In this document: piece by piece, positions 36,001 through 44,388 of the stretch
Numbering within the stretch: the first letter of the stretch is position 1
Layout of the letters: every line of letters starts with the position of its first letter
The notes under the pieces: model-generated
What the model was told of the DNA's origin: nothing
The model's database searches: none
What the model saw: the letters and a program-made list of their open reading frames with translations, nothing else
Position numbers and translations under genes: made by a program
DNA from: an uncultured Cellvibrio sp.
GTDB taxonomy: Bacteria > Pseudomonadota > Gammaproteobacteria > Pseudomonadales > Cellvibrionaceae
Assembly: GCA_946480695.1 (NCBI GenBank)
Contig: CAMLKG010000031.1
Coordinates: 1 to 53,973 of the forward strand
Length of the DNA stretch: 53,973 nucleotides
Direction of reading: 5' to 3'

Positions 36001-38070
36001 TTACATTTCCCTGGCTATTTTTGCCTTGCGCACTAACTGGATAAATTCAGTGCGATAACCGTACTCATCCTTTCCTTTGTTCGCCTGGGCTAATTCAATG
36101 ACCTTGTCGTAGTTATAGTCGCCAACATAATTGCTGCCACGCAGTAATTGCGCGAAGCCCGCTACCGCTATGGAAAAATTTACCTCTTGTGCGTGGGTTG
36201 GGGTTGTTTCTTTTAATTGGTTGGTAATCGGGGTTTCGATTAATGCGGATTTATTTTCCGCAGGCAATTTATAACGCACACGTAAAAAAGCCAATTCACT
36301 GGATTTTGCTGCTGCGGCCACCGGTGGTTGATAGCGGCTGGGTTCCAGTAATGTGTTACCTGAATTGGCGGGCGTAATTTCGTAGATCGCAGTTACTCTG
36401 TGGCCCGAACCGATTTCACCAGCGTCAACTTTGTCATTGTTAAAATCCTCGCGATTCAATGCGCGTGTTTCATAACCCACCAGGCGATACTCGGCTACGG
36501 TAGCGGGATTAAATTCAACCTGGATTTTCACATCCCTGGCGATAGGAAACAGCGTGGAGGTCGCTTCGTTTACCAACACTTTTTGCGCTTCGCCAAGGGT
36601 ATCTATATAGGCCGCCGTACCGTTGCCGTTTTGTGCGAGGGTTTGCATCATGGCGTCCTGGTAATTACCTTGGCCAAAGCCCAATACCGACAGGTAAATA
36701 CCTTTTTCGCGTTTGCGTTCTATTAAGTCCTGCAATGCGTCGTCACTCGTTTGGCCGACATTAAAATCACCGTCGGTCGCGAGGATGATGCGGTTTACTC
36801 CCTGTGAATTGAAGTTGCCCTCGGCAAGTTGGTAAGCGAGGGCGATGCCTTCGGCACCGGCGGTGCTGCCACCGGCTTGCAAATTATTTAACGCCGCAAG
36901 GATTTTATTTTTTTCCTTAACCTTGGTGGGTTCCAGCACCGTACCCGCGGCACCGGCATATACCACTATGGCGATAGTATCGTCGGGTTTTAGTGTATCC
37001 AGCAACAAACCCATGGATTGTTTTACCAAAGGTAACTTACTGGGTTCATCCATGGAGCCGGAGACGTCCAATAAAAAAACCAGATTGGATTGCGGGATTT
37101 CGCTGGCCGGTAAATGGTAACCCTGGATACCGATGTGGATTAATTGATTGCCTTTTTTCCAGGGTGAATCCACTACACGGACATGCGTAGCGAAAGGCGT
37201 TTTTTTATCGCGCGGCGCCGCGTAGGCATAATCAAAATAATTAACCAGCTCTTCGGTGCGTACAGCATCTTTTGCGGGCAATTGCCCATTGTTAAGCATA
37301 CGCCTTACAAAACTGTAGGAGGCGGTATCCACATCGATTGAAAAGGTGGATACCGGATTTTCACTGGCTGCAATTACCGGATTTTCTTTAAAGTCTTCAA
37401 ACCGGTCGCGATATTCCTGTGGTGGTTGAACGACTACATCGGAGGCTTGAAATTTTACAGCATATGCCGGGTTCGCGGACTTAGCTAAACCGGTTGGAGA
37501 CGCTGCCAGGGTTCCGGCCGCTGTCGGTGCGATTTCCAATACCGGCGCGGGTTGTGCCGCTAAAACAACTTCTTCTTCACGGGACGCTTCGGCCATCCGT
37601 TGCTGCGCGGCATTTTCCAGCTTCATTTGCTGGATATTAATAGCGGTTGATTTTTTCAATGAATCCGCAACCACCGCTTCACGGAGTTGTTCGTCATTGG
37701 AATGGATCATCCAGTGTTGGGTAAACGTAAGCCCTGCAACCACAGCAAGGCTGGAGGCGGCAATGGCAGAAAGTAAAACCGGTTTTTGCCTGATTGGACG
37801 ATTTTCGGAATGTGGATTGTTCATTGAATCACTCCCGTGATGGTTGATGTCACGGGTAAGACGCAAACGTTGCAAAAGTCCTTGGCGTAAATTGGATTTT
37901 TTTTCCGGATTTTTTTGTAATTCATCGAACGGTTTTTTTTCAGCACCGGTTGCCACCGCCTGCTGTGCCTCGAACGCAGCCATGGCGGCCGCCAGGTGGC
38001 GCGCTTTGGCGGTGGGATTTGGTGTGGGTAGGGGTTGTTGCAACTGTTGTTGCAAGTCGTGCTCGTTCAT
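36001..38070 (-). CDS. VWA domain membrane protein, YfbK-like (VWA + DUF3520)
   Basis: This 689-residue protein has a cytoplasmic N-terminal part (~1-94), one membrane helix (about 96-116) and a large extracytoplasmic region. The region holds a YfbK-type domain (~210-300), a von Willebrand A domain with the metal site DVSGS (Asp335, Ser337, Ser339) and a DUF3520-like C-terminus. The ATG overlaps the sigma gene stop region by 4 bases, so it is translationally coupled. The membrane topology with a cytosolic N-terminus beside an ECF sigma factor resembles an anti-sigma factor, with the VWA domain as the outside sensor. That role is inference. A strong bidirectional terminator follows the stop. 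Confidence 0.85.
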   Translation of the reverse strand: MNEHDLQQQLQQPLPTPNPTAKARHLAAAMAAFEAQQAVATGAEKKPFDELQKNPEKKSNLRQGLLQRLRLTRDINHHGSDSMNNPHSENRPIRQKPVLLSAIAASSLAVVAGLTFTQHWMIHSNDEQLREAVVADSLKKSTAINIQQMKLENAAQQRMAEASREEEVVLAAQPAPVLEIAPTAAGTLAASPTGLAKSANPAYAVKFQASDVVVQPPQEYRDRFEDFKENPVIAASENPVSTFSIDVDTASYSFVRRMLNNGQLPAKDAVRTEELVNYFDYAYAAPRDKKTPFATHVRVVDSPWKKGNQLIHIGIQGYHLPASEIPQSNLVFLLDVSGSMDEPSKLPLVKQSMGLLLDTLKPDDTIAIVVYAGAAGTVLEPTKVKEKNKILAALNNLQAGGSTAGAEGIALAYQLAEGNFNSQGVNRIILATDGDFNVGQTSDDALQDLIERKREKGIYLSVLGFGQGNYQDAMMQTLAQNGNGTAAYIDTLGEAQKVLVNEATSTLFPIARDVKIQVEFNPATVAEYRLVGYETRALNREDFNNDKVDAGEIGSGHRVTAIYEITPANSGNTLLEPSRYQPPVAAAAKSSELAFLRVRYKLPAENKSALIETPITNQLKETTPTHAQEVNFSIAVAGFAQLLRGSNYVGDYNYDKVIELAQANKGKDEYGYRTEFIQLVRKAKIAREM

Positions 38071-38618
38071 AAGGATACCTCCCAGCTGCCATCATCTTGT
38101 TGCCATTGGTGGAGCTGTTTGCGAATTTCATGGAGTCGCCAGGACACAGTGGATTCCTTGATTTGCAGGATAGCGGCGGCTTCGGCATGGGTTAAGCCTT
38201 CGGCGTGGACAAGCAAGGCTGTTTCCTTGAAGCCTTCGGCAAGTGAATCCAGCCAATGCAGGATTTGTTGCAAATAAATTCCGGTTTCCGCGCGTTTATC
38301 CTGGTGCGTCTCCTCGTCAATAACATCCAGTGCTTCATGCCGGTGGCGTTGCTGGCTGCGTTGCCAATCTTTCGCGCAATTAATTACCAACCGGTAAAGC
38401 CAACTGCTGAATGCCGCCTCAAAGCGAAATTGCTTAACGTTTTGCGCGAGTTTGATACAGGCCAGTTGCGTCACATCTTCCGCGTCGGCGGTATTGCCGC
38501 ACCAGCGATAGGCAAACCGGAATAGCCGGTCATAGCAATGCCCAAGCAATTTTGCAAAAGCCTGCGCATCGCCTTGTTGGGCGGCGATAATAAGTTGTTG
38601 TTCATCATCAGATGACAT
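38067..38618 (-). CDS. ECF-type RNA polymerase sigma factor
   Basis: This is a 183-residue sigma-70 family protein. Region 2 (about 20-85) has CGNTADAEDVTQLACIKL and SSWLYRLVINCAKDW; region 4 (~125-178) has GLTHAEAAAILQIKESTVSW. There is no region 3, so it is an ECF (group 4) factor. It overlaps the VWA gene by four bases (ATGA type), a layout typical of a sigma factor with its regulator. GGAAT precedes the ATG. Its likely targets include its own operon; an upstream CGTAACG about 90 bases from the start may be part of its promoter, but this is unproven. Confidence 0.92.
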   Translation of the reverse strand: MSSDDEQQLIIAAQQGDAQAFAKLLGHCYDRLFRFAYRWCGNTADAEDVTQLACIKLAQNVKQFRFEAAFSSWLYRLVINCAKDWQRSQQRHRHEALDVIDEETHQDKRAETGIYLQQILHWLDSLAEGFKETALLVHAEGLTHAEAAAILQIKESTVSWRLHEIRKQLHQWQQDDGSWEVSL

Positions 38619-38740
38619 AGATGGATTCCGGTGTCCTACCCTGAACGGGTTGGTAATCTTCGTTGTTCTGTGTCGCTTTTTGCCGTCGTCGGTAAGACGT
38701 TACGCGCTGGTAAATCCTTGGGTAATTTATGGTTGAGCAA

Positions 38741-40741
38741 TCAGTGCGCCGGGAATTGTTTGACGGCGCGTTCGAGCTGTTCCAATTGTGTGGATTGGCT
38801 TTGGTAGGCAATAGCAACGAACAAGCGGTGGATATTAGCCAGCGCCGCCCGATGGTGTGGAGCGGATTGGACGATTCGGTCAATAAAATCTCCCAGGGTT
38901 TCACCGCGTCCGCGATGGTATCCCAACTGGGCAAGTTGTCGCTCCAGTTTGTTGATCGCGCGCACTTCCCGGCGTATGCCCGCCGGTTGGTGGTTGCGCG
39001 TCAGCGTCCATGCGAAAACAGCGGCGATGGCCAATCCGAATCCGACCAGCCACAGGGTCAATCGCCAACTTTCCGTTCCCCCCAGCAGGCGCGATAACAA
39101 GCCTTCCTGGGCTTCGTTGTCATAGTTCAACACCCAGCGCTGCCATACGTAGGTGGCGGCATCCCAACGGATTTGCAATTGCAGGAGCAGCGAGGAACCC
39201 TGCCAGACGCTGCTCACCAGCTCGCGGTCGGTTTCATTCAAGGCCTCGTTGATTCCCTGCTCGATGCGATTGGGCGCAACAGCGGCCGTAGGGTCAATCA
39301 TTTGCCAGCCTTTGCCGTCCACCCAGACTTCGGCCCAGGCATGGGCGTCGGATTGGCGTACCAGCAAATAATTTTCTACCGGGTTCCATTGCCCGCCCTG
39401 GTAACCCACCACCACACGTGCCGGGATACCGGCGGCACGCAGCAAGAAACTAAAGCTGCTGGCAAAGTGTTCGCAGAAGCCGCGCTTGCTTTGGAACAGG
39501 AATTCGTCAACGGAATGGGAGCCCAGGGTCGGGGGCTGGAGTGTGTAGGTAAATTCGCGATTAAACAGGCCCAGGGCTTTATCGATGATTTGCCGGTCCC
39601 CGAGCTGTTGGTCCCGCCAGGATTCGACCATCGCGCGGGTTTGCGGGTTACTGCCCTGCGGCACCCGGGTGTATAGGTCCCGCTGTAGGCTGGTGAGTTG
39701 CAGCGGCTCAGGCCATTCCGGGGCCAGTGCCGAAGTAACCTGGTAGCGCATACGTTGGGCGAGGGGGATTCGGTTCATCAATAGCGAATCCGCCGTGATG
39801 CGGATGGAGTTGGTAGTATTTTCAACACGGGTTGGCTTCATCAGGCTGAATAACCAGGGGTGGCCGTGCGGCTCCACGATAACGCTGTAATCAATGGTTT
39901 CCTTGGTGATGCTTGCCTCTTTCTCAACCGGCCTTGCGCCCCAGGTATCGCGCATCGTCCAGGTACGGCCATCGAAGGTATCCAGTACCAGCCCGCGCCA
40001 GTACAACTGGTGCGGCGCCGGCCTGGCGCCATTGAACTCAACGCGGAACGCAGGGGCGGGGTTAAGTGCGAGATTGCCCAGGTCGCCCGGGGATAGGCTA
40101 TCGCTGAAACCGGTTTTGGCGGCCTGCTGGTTGGGAATCGCCCAGAGTGGCCCCAGCCGCGGAATGACCACGAACAACACCAGCATAACCGGTAACGCAT
40201 GCAGCAGTATGGCGGTGCCGCGCTTTAACCGGAGGCCGGGCGACTGGATACGGGTCAGGTAAAGCGAGCGCCAGCTCGCCAGCAGCAAGGCAAGGCAGGC
40301 CAGGCAATAAAGCGCAGCCTGGGGGGTTTGGCTGTACAACAATTGGGTGGCGGTGATCACAAAGCCGATAAAAACCAAGAGCTGTGCGTCCCGCGCCGAA
40401 TTCACTTCCAGGAGCTTGAGCGCGAAGGCGCATACCAGCAGCCCAACCATAGTGTCGGTACTGGCTTTGCCGGAATAACTGGCAAACATACCGACCAGGC
40501 ACACGATGGTCAGCAGGATTTTGGCGAATTTACCGGGAGCGCCCCAGCGACCGCGAAACATCTGGGTGCGCCAGAAGGCGGCCGTTGCCCAGACCAGCCA
40601 CAGCCAAACGGGTAAATTGAAAAGGAGCGGCAGGATCAACAAGGCTTGCATAACCAATAACCAGGCGAGCTTGTCGCGCGCCAGGTATTCAGCACGCGCC
40701 GCGCCGGGTTTCGCTGCGGTTTTCCGGAGTCGGCCGATCAT
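38741..40741 (-). CDS. tgpA: Transglutaminase-like membrane protein TgpA (DUF3488/DUF4129)
   Basis: This 666-residue protein has about six N-terminal membrane helices (within ~25-195), an extracytoplasmic transglutaminase-like domain, one membrane helix near 560-580 and a cytoplasmic DUF4129 tail. The catalytic triad is kept: Cys423 (RGFCEHFA), His467 (DAHAWAEV) and Asp483 (MIDPTA). The closest characterised relative is Pseudomonas aeruginosa TgpA, reported as essential there. The gene overlaps the DUF58 gene by four bases, so the moxR-DUF58-tgpA order is a coupled operon. The protein may cross-link or cut envelope proteins; its substrate is unknown. Confidence 0.92.
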   Translation of the reverse strand: MIGRLRKTAAKPGAARAEYLARDKLAWLLVMQALLILPLLFNLPVWLWLVWATAAFWRTQMFRGRWGAPGKFAKILLTIVCLVGMFASYSGKASTDTMVGLLVCAFALKLLEVNSARDAQLLVFIGFVITATQLLYSQTPQAALYCLACLALLLASWRSLYLTRIQSPGLRLKRGTAILLHALPVMLVLFVVIPRLGPLWAIPNQQAAKTGFSDSLSPGDLGNLALNPAPAFRVEFNGARPAPHQLYWRGLVLDTFDGRTWTMRDTWGARPVEKEASITKETIDYSVIVEPHGHPWLFSLMKPTRVENTTNSIRITADSLLMNRIPLAQRMRYQVTSALAPEWPEPLQLTSLQRDLYTRVPQGSNPQTRAMVESWRDQQLGDRQIIDKALGLFNREFTYTLQPPTLGSHSVDEFLFQSKRGFCEHFASSFSFLLRAAGIPARVVVGYQGGQWNPVENYLLVRQSDAHAWAEVWVDGKGWQMIDPTAAVAPNRIEQGINEALNETDRELVSSVWQGSSLLLQLQIRWDAATYVWQRWVLNYDNEAQEGLLSRLLGGTESWRLTLWLVGFGLAIAAVFAWTLTRNHQPAGIRREVRAINKLERQLAQLGYHRGRGETLGDFIDRIVQSAPHHRAALANIHRLFVAIAYQSQSTQLEQLERAVKQFPAH

Positions 40742-41721
40742 GGGGCCAGCGCTCCCGCCAAATTAAATTCGGCTAATGCCTTAAGGACATTGTGGCGGTG
40801 GAAATCGCCAAGGTCGGGCGCCAGTGTCAGGCTGGGGAGTGCCAGGCCGTAGGGCACCTGGCGGCGCTCGTATTCCAGGGCCCAATAACACAGCCCGGAT
40901 AAACGCAGCTCCTGCGGCAGGTTCAGGCTATGCCAATCGAGCCATTTTTCCGCCGAAAAATAGGCTTCGTATTCTTTGGTTAACAGGCCTTTTTCCTGGG
41001 CGTATTGTTTCCAGGCGATATGTTTGATCGGATCGCCCGCCTGGTAATCGCGCAGCCCGGAAAAATCATCACCGCCGCGCTGGCTGCTACCGCCTTCTTC
41101 ACGGCCGCTGCTGGCTTGGTGCCTGGGCTCTTCGCAAGCGACAGGGCTGGGGTAGATCAGCGCGGCGGCATCCAGGTTGAGCCAGCTCCAGCAGCGGATA
41201 ATTCCCAGCGGAAACCGGCTTTGCACTAACAATCGCCCCGGGCGCAGGTAGCCACGCTCCCGGGCGGGGACATGCAATGTCACCCGCAAGGGTTCATTAG
41301 GGTTGAGGGTCAGGGTTTGGGTCCCGCTGCCCGGCCAGCGTAATTCCAGGTGATCGCACCCGTACTTATGGACACTGGACAGCTCCAGCACGAAGGCCGC
41401 CGGTTCGCCGGCAAATGCGGGTTTGCCTTCGATAAATTTCACCGTCACGCCGGCAAGGTTGGCAAAGGAGTGCAGGATCGCCACAACAAAAACACTCACC
41501 ATTAAATAGGCCAGGGCGAGGATCAGGTTGTTCTGGTAGTTGGTGCCCAGCATCCAAATCACCAAGGTCGTCAGCAAATACATGGCGCCGGACAAATTGG
41601 GAAAGGTGTACAGGTTTTTGCGGTTGAGGGTGACGGAGCCTGTGCGTGGGCTGCGCCGGTCTACCCAGCGGTAAAACCGCCTTTCCCAGGCGTTGCGCCA
41701 GTCGCTTACCGGATTGCCCAT
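40738..41721 (-). CDS. DUF58 domain protein
   Basis: This 327-residue protein has two membrane helices near 45-85 and a DUF58 domain carrying the signature DDFSGLRDYQAGDPIKHIAW (around 215-235). DUF58 proteins pair with MoxR AAA+ ATPases and often have VWA-like folds. The gene lies 3 bases after moxR and overlaps tgpA by 4 bases, so all three are co-translated. The family function is unproven; a role as a MoxR client or adaptor in envelope protein assembly is the usual inference. Confidence 0.92.
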   Translation of the reverse strand: MGNPVSDWRNAWERRFYRWVDRRSPRTGSVTLNRKNLYTFPNLSGAMYLLTTLVIWMLGTNYQNNLILALAYLMVSVFVVAILHSFANLAGVTVKFIEGKPAFAGEPAAFVLELSSVHKYGCDHLELRWPGSGTQTLTLNPNEPLRVTLHVPARERGYLRPGRLLVQSRFPLGIIRCWSWLNLDAAALIYPSPVACEEPRHQASSGREEGGSSQRGGDDFSGLRDYQAGDPIKHIAWKQYAQEKGLLTKEYEAYFSAEKWLDWHSLNLPQELRLSGLCYWALEYERRQVPYGLALPSLTLAPDLGDFHRHNVLKALAEFNLAGALAP

Positions 41722-41724
41722 TGC

Positions 41725-42639
41725 TTAACCCAGCACATTCACGCTATCGCGCAAATGCTTGACCAGCGGTTCGGTATCCTGGCTATGGCCGCGCCCGCGC
41801 ACCCGGTGGCCCACAACGGAGGGCAGGACCGCCTGGATGTCTTCCGGCACCAGGTATTCGCGGTTGTGGATCAAGGCCCAGGCCTTGGCACCGCGCAATA
41901 AGGCCAGCGCCCCGCGCGGTGACAGTCCGTAGGTAAATTGGGTATCGGTACGGGTGAAGGCAACCAGGCGCTGCACATAATCCAGCAGTGGTTCACTCGC
42001 CTTCACGTGATGCACCGCCTGCTGGATCGCCGCCAGTTGCTCATGGGTAACCAGGGGTGCCAGTTGGCGAATGCGCGCGCGCGGATCTACACCTTCAAAT
42101 AACATCCGCTCGGACGCCGGGCTGGGGTAACCCAGGGAGATGCGCATTAAAAACCGGTCCAGTTGCGATTCCGGCAATGGAAAGGTCCCGCTTTGCGATA
42201 AGGGGTTCTGGGTTGCAATCACAAAAAACGGTGAGGGTAACGGGCGGCTTTTACCTTCAATAGTCACTTGCCCTTCTTCCATCGCCTCCAGCAGCGCGCT
42301 TTGGGTTTTGGGTGAGCTGCGGTTGATTTCATCGGCAAGCAACACCTGGGTAAATACCGGGCCGGGATGGAATTTAAAAACCCCTTGCTCACGCTCAAAA
42401 ATCGCAACGCCCAAAATATCGGCGGGCAACAAGTCACTGGTGAACTGCACGCGTTCAAATTTCAATCCCAACACCTTAGCCAGGCAATGGGCGAGCGTGG
42501 TTTTACCCATACCCGGCAAGTCTTCAATCAGCAAATGCCCTTCGGCGAACAAACAGGCCAGCGCCAGCCGCACTTGTTGGTCTTTACCCAGTAAAACCTG
42601 ATCGACTTGTTCAATAATCTTGGAGATCAATGACTGCAT
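41725..42639 (-). CDS. MoxR family AAA+ ATPase
   Basis: This 304-residue ATPase has Walker A (LPGMGKTT), Walker B (LLADEINRSSPK), sensor 1 (VIATQNP) and the arginine-rich lid (ESQLDRFLMRISLGYP). It belongs to the AAA_3/MoxR group, which act as chaperone-like ATPases often on VWA proteins. The ATG at 42639 is preferred; a TTG 18 bases upstream adds six unusual residues. It is the first gene of the moxR-DUF58-tgpA operon. A VWA protein lies 3.7 kb downstream on the same strand and is a plausible client. Confidence 0.92.
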   Translation of the reverse strand: MQSLISKIIEQVDQVLLGKDQQVRLALACLFAEGHLLIEDLPGMGKTTLAHCLAKVLGLKFERVQFTSDLLPADILGVAIFEREQGVFKFHPGPVFTQVLLADEINRSSPKTQSALLEAMEEGQVTIEGKSRPLPSPFFVIATQNPLSQSGTFPLPESQLDRFLMRISLGYPSPASERMLFEGVDPRARIRQLAPLVTHEQLAAIQQAVHHVKASEPLLDYVQRLVAFTRTDTQFTYGLSPRGALALLRGAKAWALIHNREYLVPEDIQAVLPSVVGHRVRGRGHSQDTEPLVKHLRDSVNVLG

Positions 42640-42750
42640 GGAAATCCCGGTAAACAATAGATTGGTGAAGTAAATGGGAGCATAGCGCAGGGCTTTGGGC
42701 GGCGGGGATAAAGAATCGCAAAGCTGGCGGCTGGTTCACGCATTGGCGAT

Positions 42751-43734
42751 TCAGGTGGCTGGATCTGCAACCACGCAATTACGTCCTTGTTGCTTCGCCT
42801 GGTAAACCGCTTTGTCGGCGCGATTAAACCATTCTTCCGGCTTTTCATCCCCGGTTAGTTGCGCCAGGCCAAATGAAGCTGTGAGTGTGCCTTCCGGATC
42901 GCGCAACTCCAGTTCAATTTGGGTGCGCAATTGCTCGGCAATAACCGCGGCATCTTCAAGCCCGGCATTACGCGCGAGTATTACAAATTCCTCGCCGCCG
43001 TAACGAAACACACGATCGGTTTTGCGTATGCGTTTATTTAATAATCCGGCCAGGTTAACCAGCACCGCATCGCCAACACTGTGCCCGAACTTGTCGTTTA
43101 CCATTTTGAAAAAATCCAGGTCGAGCACAATCAGGGTTGCCGGAATACCATTGCGTGCAAAATCGTCAATGCTCATGCGCATTTCTTCGTTCATTGCGCG
43201 ACGGTTTCCCAAATGGGTCAAGGCATCCTGCACGGCAAAGCTTTGCAACAATTCCTGCTGGCGCGCGGTCAGCCGCGCAAAGGTATAAGCCATGCTGCCG
43301 CATATCAATAATGACGACAGCATGGCAAACATTTGCACGGAGCTTTCCAACTGTGCGGCCAGCGGCACTATGGCGAGAATTGCTACAACATTGGCTAATA
43401 AACCAATGTTGGGTCGCAACAAAAAGAAATTGGCGAGCAGGGCGGGGAACAACCAGAACACAAAAATAGGTTCATTCAAATGGGCGACGGCAACCGCACC
43501 CGCCGAATAAAGCGCGGCGGTAATATTGGATACCGTTTGGGTTGCCTCCTTGCGCCAATAGGTAAATCCTGCACTCCCCAACGCAACTATCACAATAGCC
43601 AGGTCTATCGCCGCATTTAACCATTGGCCGTCCAGGTAACGAACCGCTACAAACGGCGCGATGCCGAGGCTGGCCAAAATCGCGAATAGATAAACCAATC
43701 CACGTTGGAATTTGTTTTTTAAATCCGTAAACAT
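42751..43734 (-). CDS. Diguanylate cyclase (GGDEF) with N-terminal membrane domain
   Basis: This protein of about 327 residues has an N-terminal membrane part of about six helices, a MASE-like sensor, and a GGDEF domain in the C-terminal half. The active-site loop is GGEEF (RYGGEEFV), and the inhibitory RxxD site (RKTD) lies five residues before it. It should make cyclic-di-GMP and be product-inhibited. The ATG at 43734 has GGGAG but rather long spacing; one 27 bases upstream (43761) lacks a site. It is transcribed toward moxR with about 110 bases between, so it may be a separate unit. Confidence 0.9.
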   Translation of the reverse strand: MFTDLKNKFQRGLVYLFAILASLGIAPFVAVRYLDGQWLNAAIDLAIVIVALGSAGFTYWRKEATQTVSNITAALYSAGAVAVAHLNEPIFVFWLFPALLANFFLLRPNIGLLANVVAILAIVPLAAQLESSVQMFAMLSSLLICGSMAYTFARLTARQQELLQSFAVQDALTHLGNRRAMNEEMRMSIDDFARNGIPATLIVLDLDFFKMVNDKFGHSVGDAVLVNLAGLLNKRIRKTDRVFRYGGEEFVILARNAGLEDAAVIAEQLRTQIELELRDPEGTLTASFGLAQLTGDEKPEEWFNRADKAVYQAKQQGRNCVVADPAT

Positions 43735-43917
43735 GGGCACCCGGGGTCTCCCTTTAAACATGCAATGGATTTTTATAATCCTGGTGACAGGCTCTGCTTT
43801 TATAGTTCACAGCATAGCTGGCGATAGGTAAATTGTTCGACGATTTCCGGTTGGGCTCACTGCGGGAAGATTTGGGACCGGGCTGGGGCAGCTCCCAGGT
43901 ATAAGTTTTTGTCGCAT

Positions 43918-43946
43918 AGGCAAGGCGCTGAACAAGCGCCTTGCCT
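43918..43946. terminator. Perfect 11-base hairpin downstream of the PEP-CTERM remnant
   Basis: Arms aggcaaggcgc (43918-43928) and gcgccttgcct (43936-43946) are exact complements with a 7-base loop. There is no T tract on either strand. It lies 15 bases after the minus-strand stop at 43962, the usual place for a terminator. Confidence 0.55.
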
Positions 43947-43961
43947 GTTGAATCACTAAAA

Positions 43962-44111
43962 TTACTGATCGATCCGAAGATTTTTTCGTTTAAGGGCAAT
44001 GAGGACAGCACCTAATAATAACGGAACCAATGGGGCCGGTTCAGGTACGCTGGCTTGGGTAATTTTGACATCTTCATAAGGAGTCTCCTTGTATTGATTA
44101 ACTGTGGGCAT
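43962..44111 (-). pseudogene. PEP-CTERM sorting tail, remnant or 49-residue mini-gene
   Basis: From the ATG at 44111 this frame gives 49 residues. The second half is a textbook exosortase signal: VPEPAP, a hydrophobic helix (LVPLLLGAVLIAL) and KRK. The first half (KETPYEDVKITQAS) is the kind of sequence that precedes it in longer proteins. The frame stays open about 11 codons above the ATG to a TAA, and no ribosome-binding site fits the ATG, so a truncated gene end is most likely. A second ATG (44077) in another frame has a perfect AAGGAG but gives only 21 residues. No signal peptide is present, so as it stands it could not be exported and sorted. Confidence 0.6.
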
Positions 44112-44255
44112 AAACTGCCGTACAGGATCATACACACATGGTTTTTATTTCAGGTGCCATGTAATTAGATGTAATGCGCAAGTATGGTAATAGCCGCAGC
44201 GCGTTAAGCTCAATGGGCAGGAAAATTAGCAGGCATTATGACTTTTTTATGGAAA

Positions 44256-44332
44256 TGGTCGGAGTGAGAGGATTCGAACCTCCGGCCCCTGCCTCCCGAA
44301 AGCAGTGCTCTACCGGGCTGAGCTACACTCCG
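44256..44332 (-). tRNA. tRNA-Pro (anticodon CGG)
   Basis: The 77-base minus-strand sequence folds as a full cloverleaf. The acceptor CGGAGTG pairs with CACTCCG, then comes ACCA (encoded). The D arm has GCTCAG..GGTAGAGC. The anticodon stem CTGCT/GGCAG holds the loop TTCGGGA with anticodon CGG. The T arm has GGTTCGAATCC. It reads the CCG proline codon. Confidence 0.95.
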
Positions 44333-44342
44333 TCTGTGGTTG

Positions 44343-44372
44343 ATTTTAATGCGGGCTTTTAATTTTTGTAAA
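44343..44372 (-). promoter_or_regulatory. Sigma-70 promoter of tRNA-Pro
   Basis: On the minus strand a -35 TTTACA (44367-44372) and a -10 TAAAAT (44343-44348) are separated by 18 bases. Each matches the consensus at five of six positions. The mature tRNA starts 11 bases past the -10 box. Confidence 0.75.
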
Positions 44373-44388
44373 TGCTTACCGAAAAATT

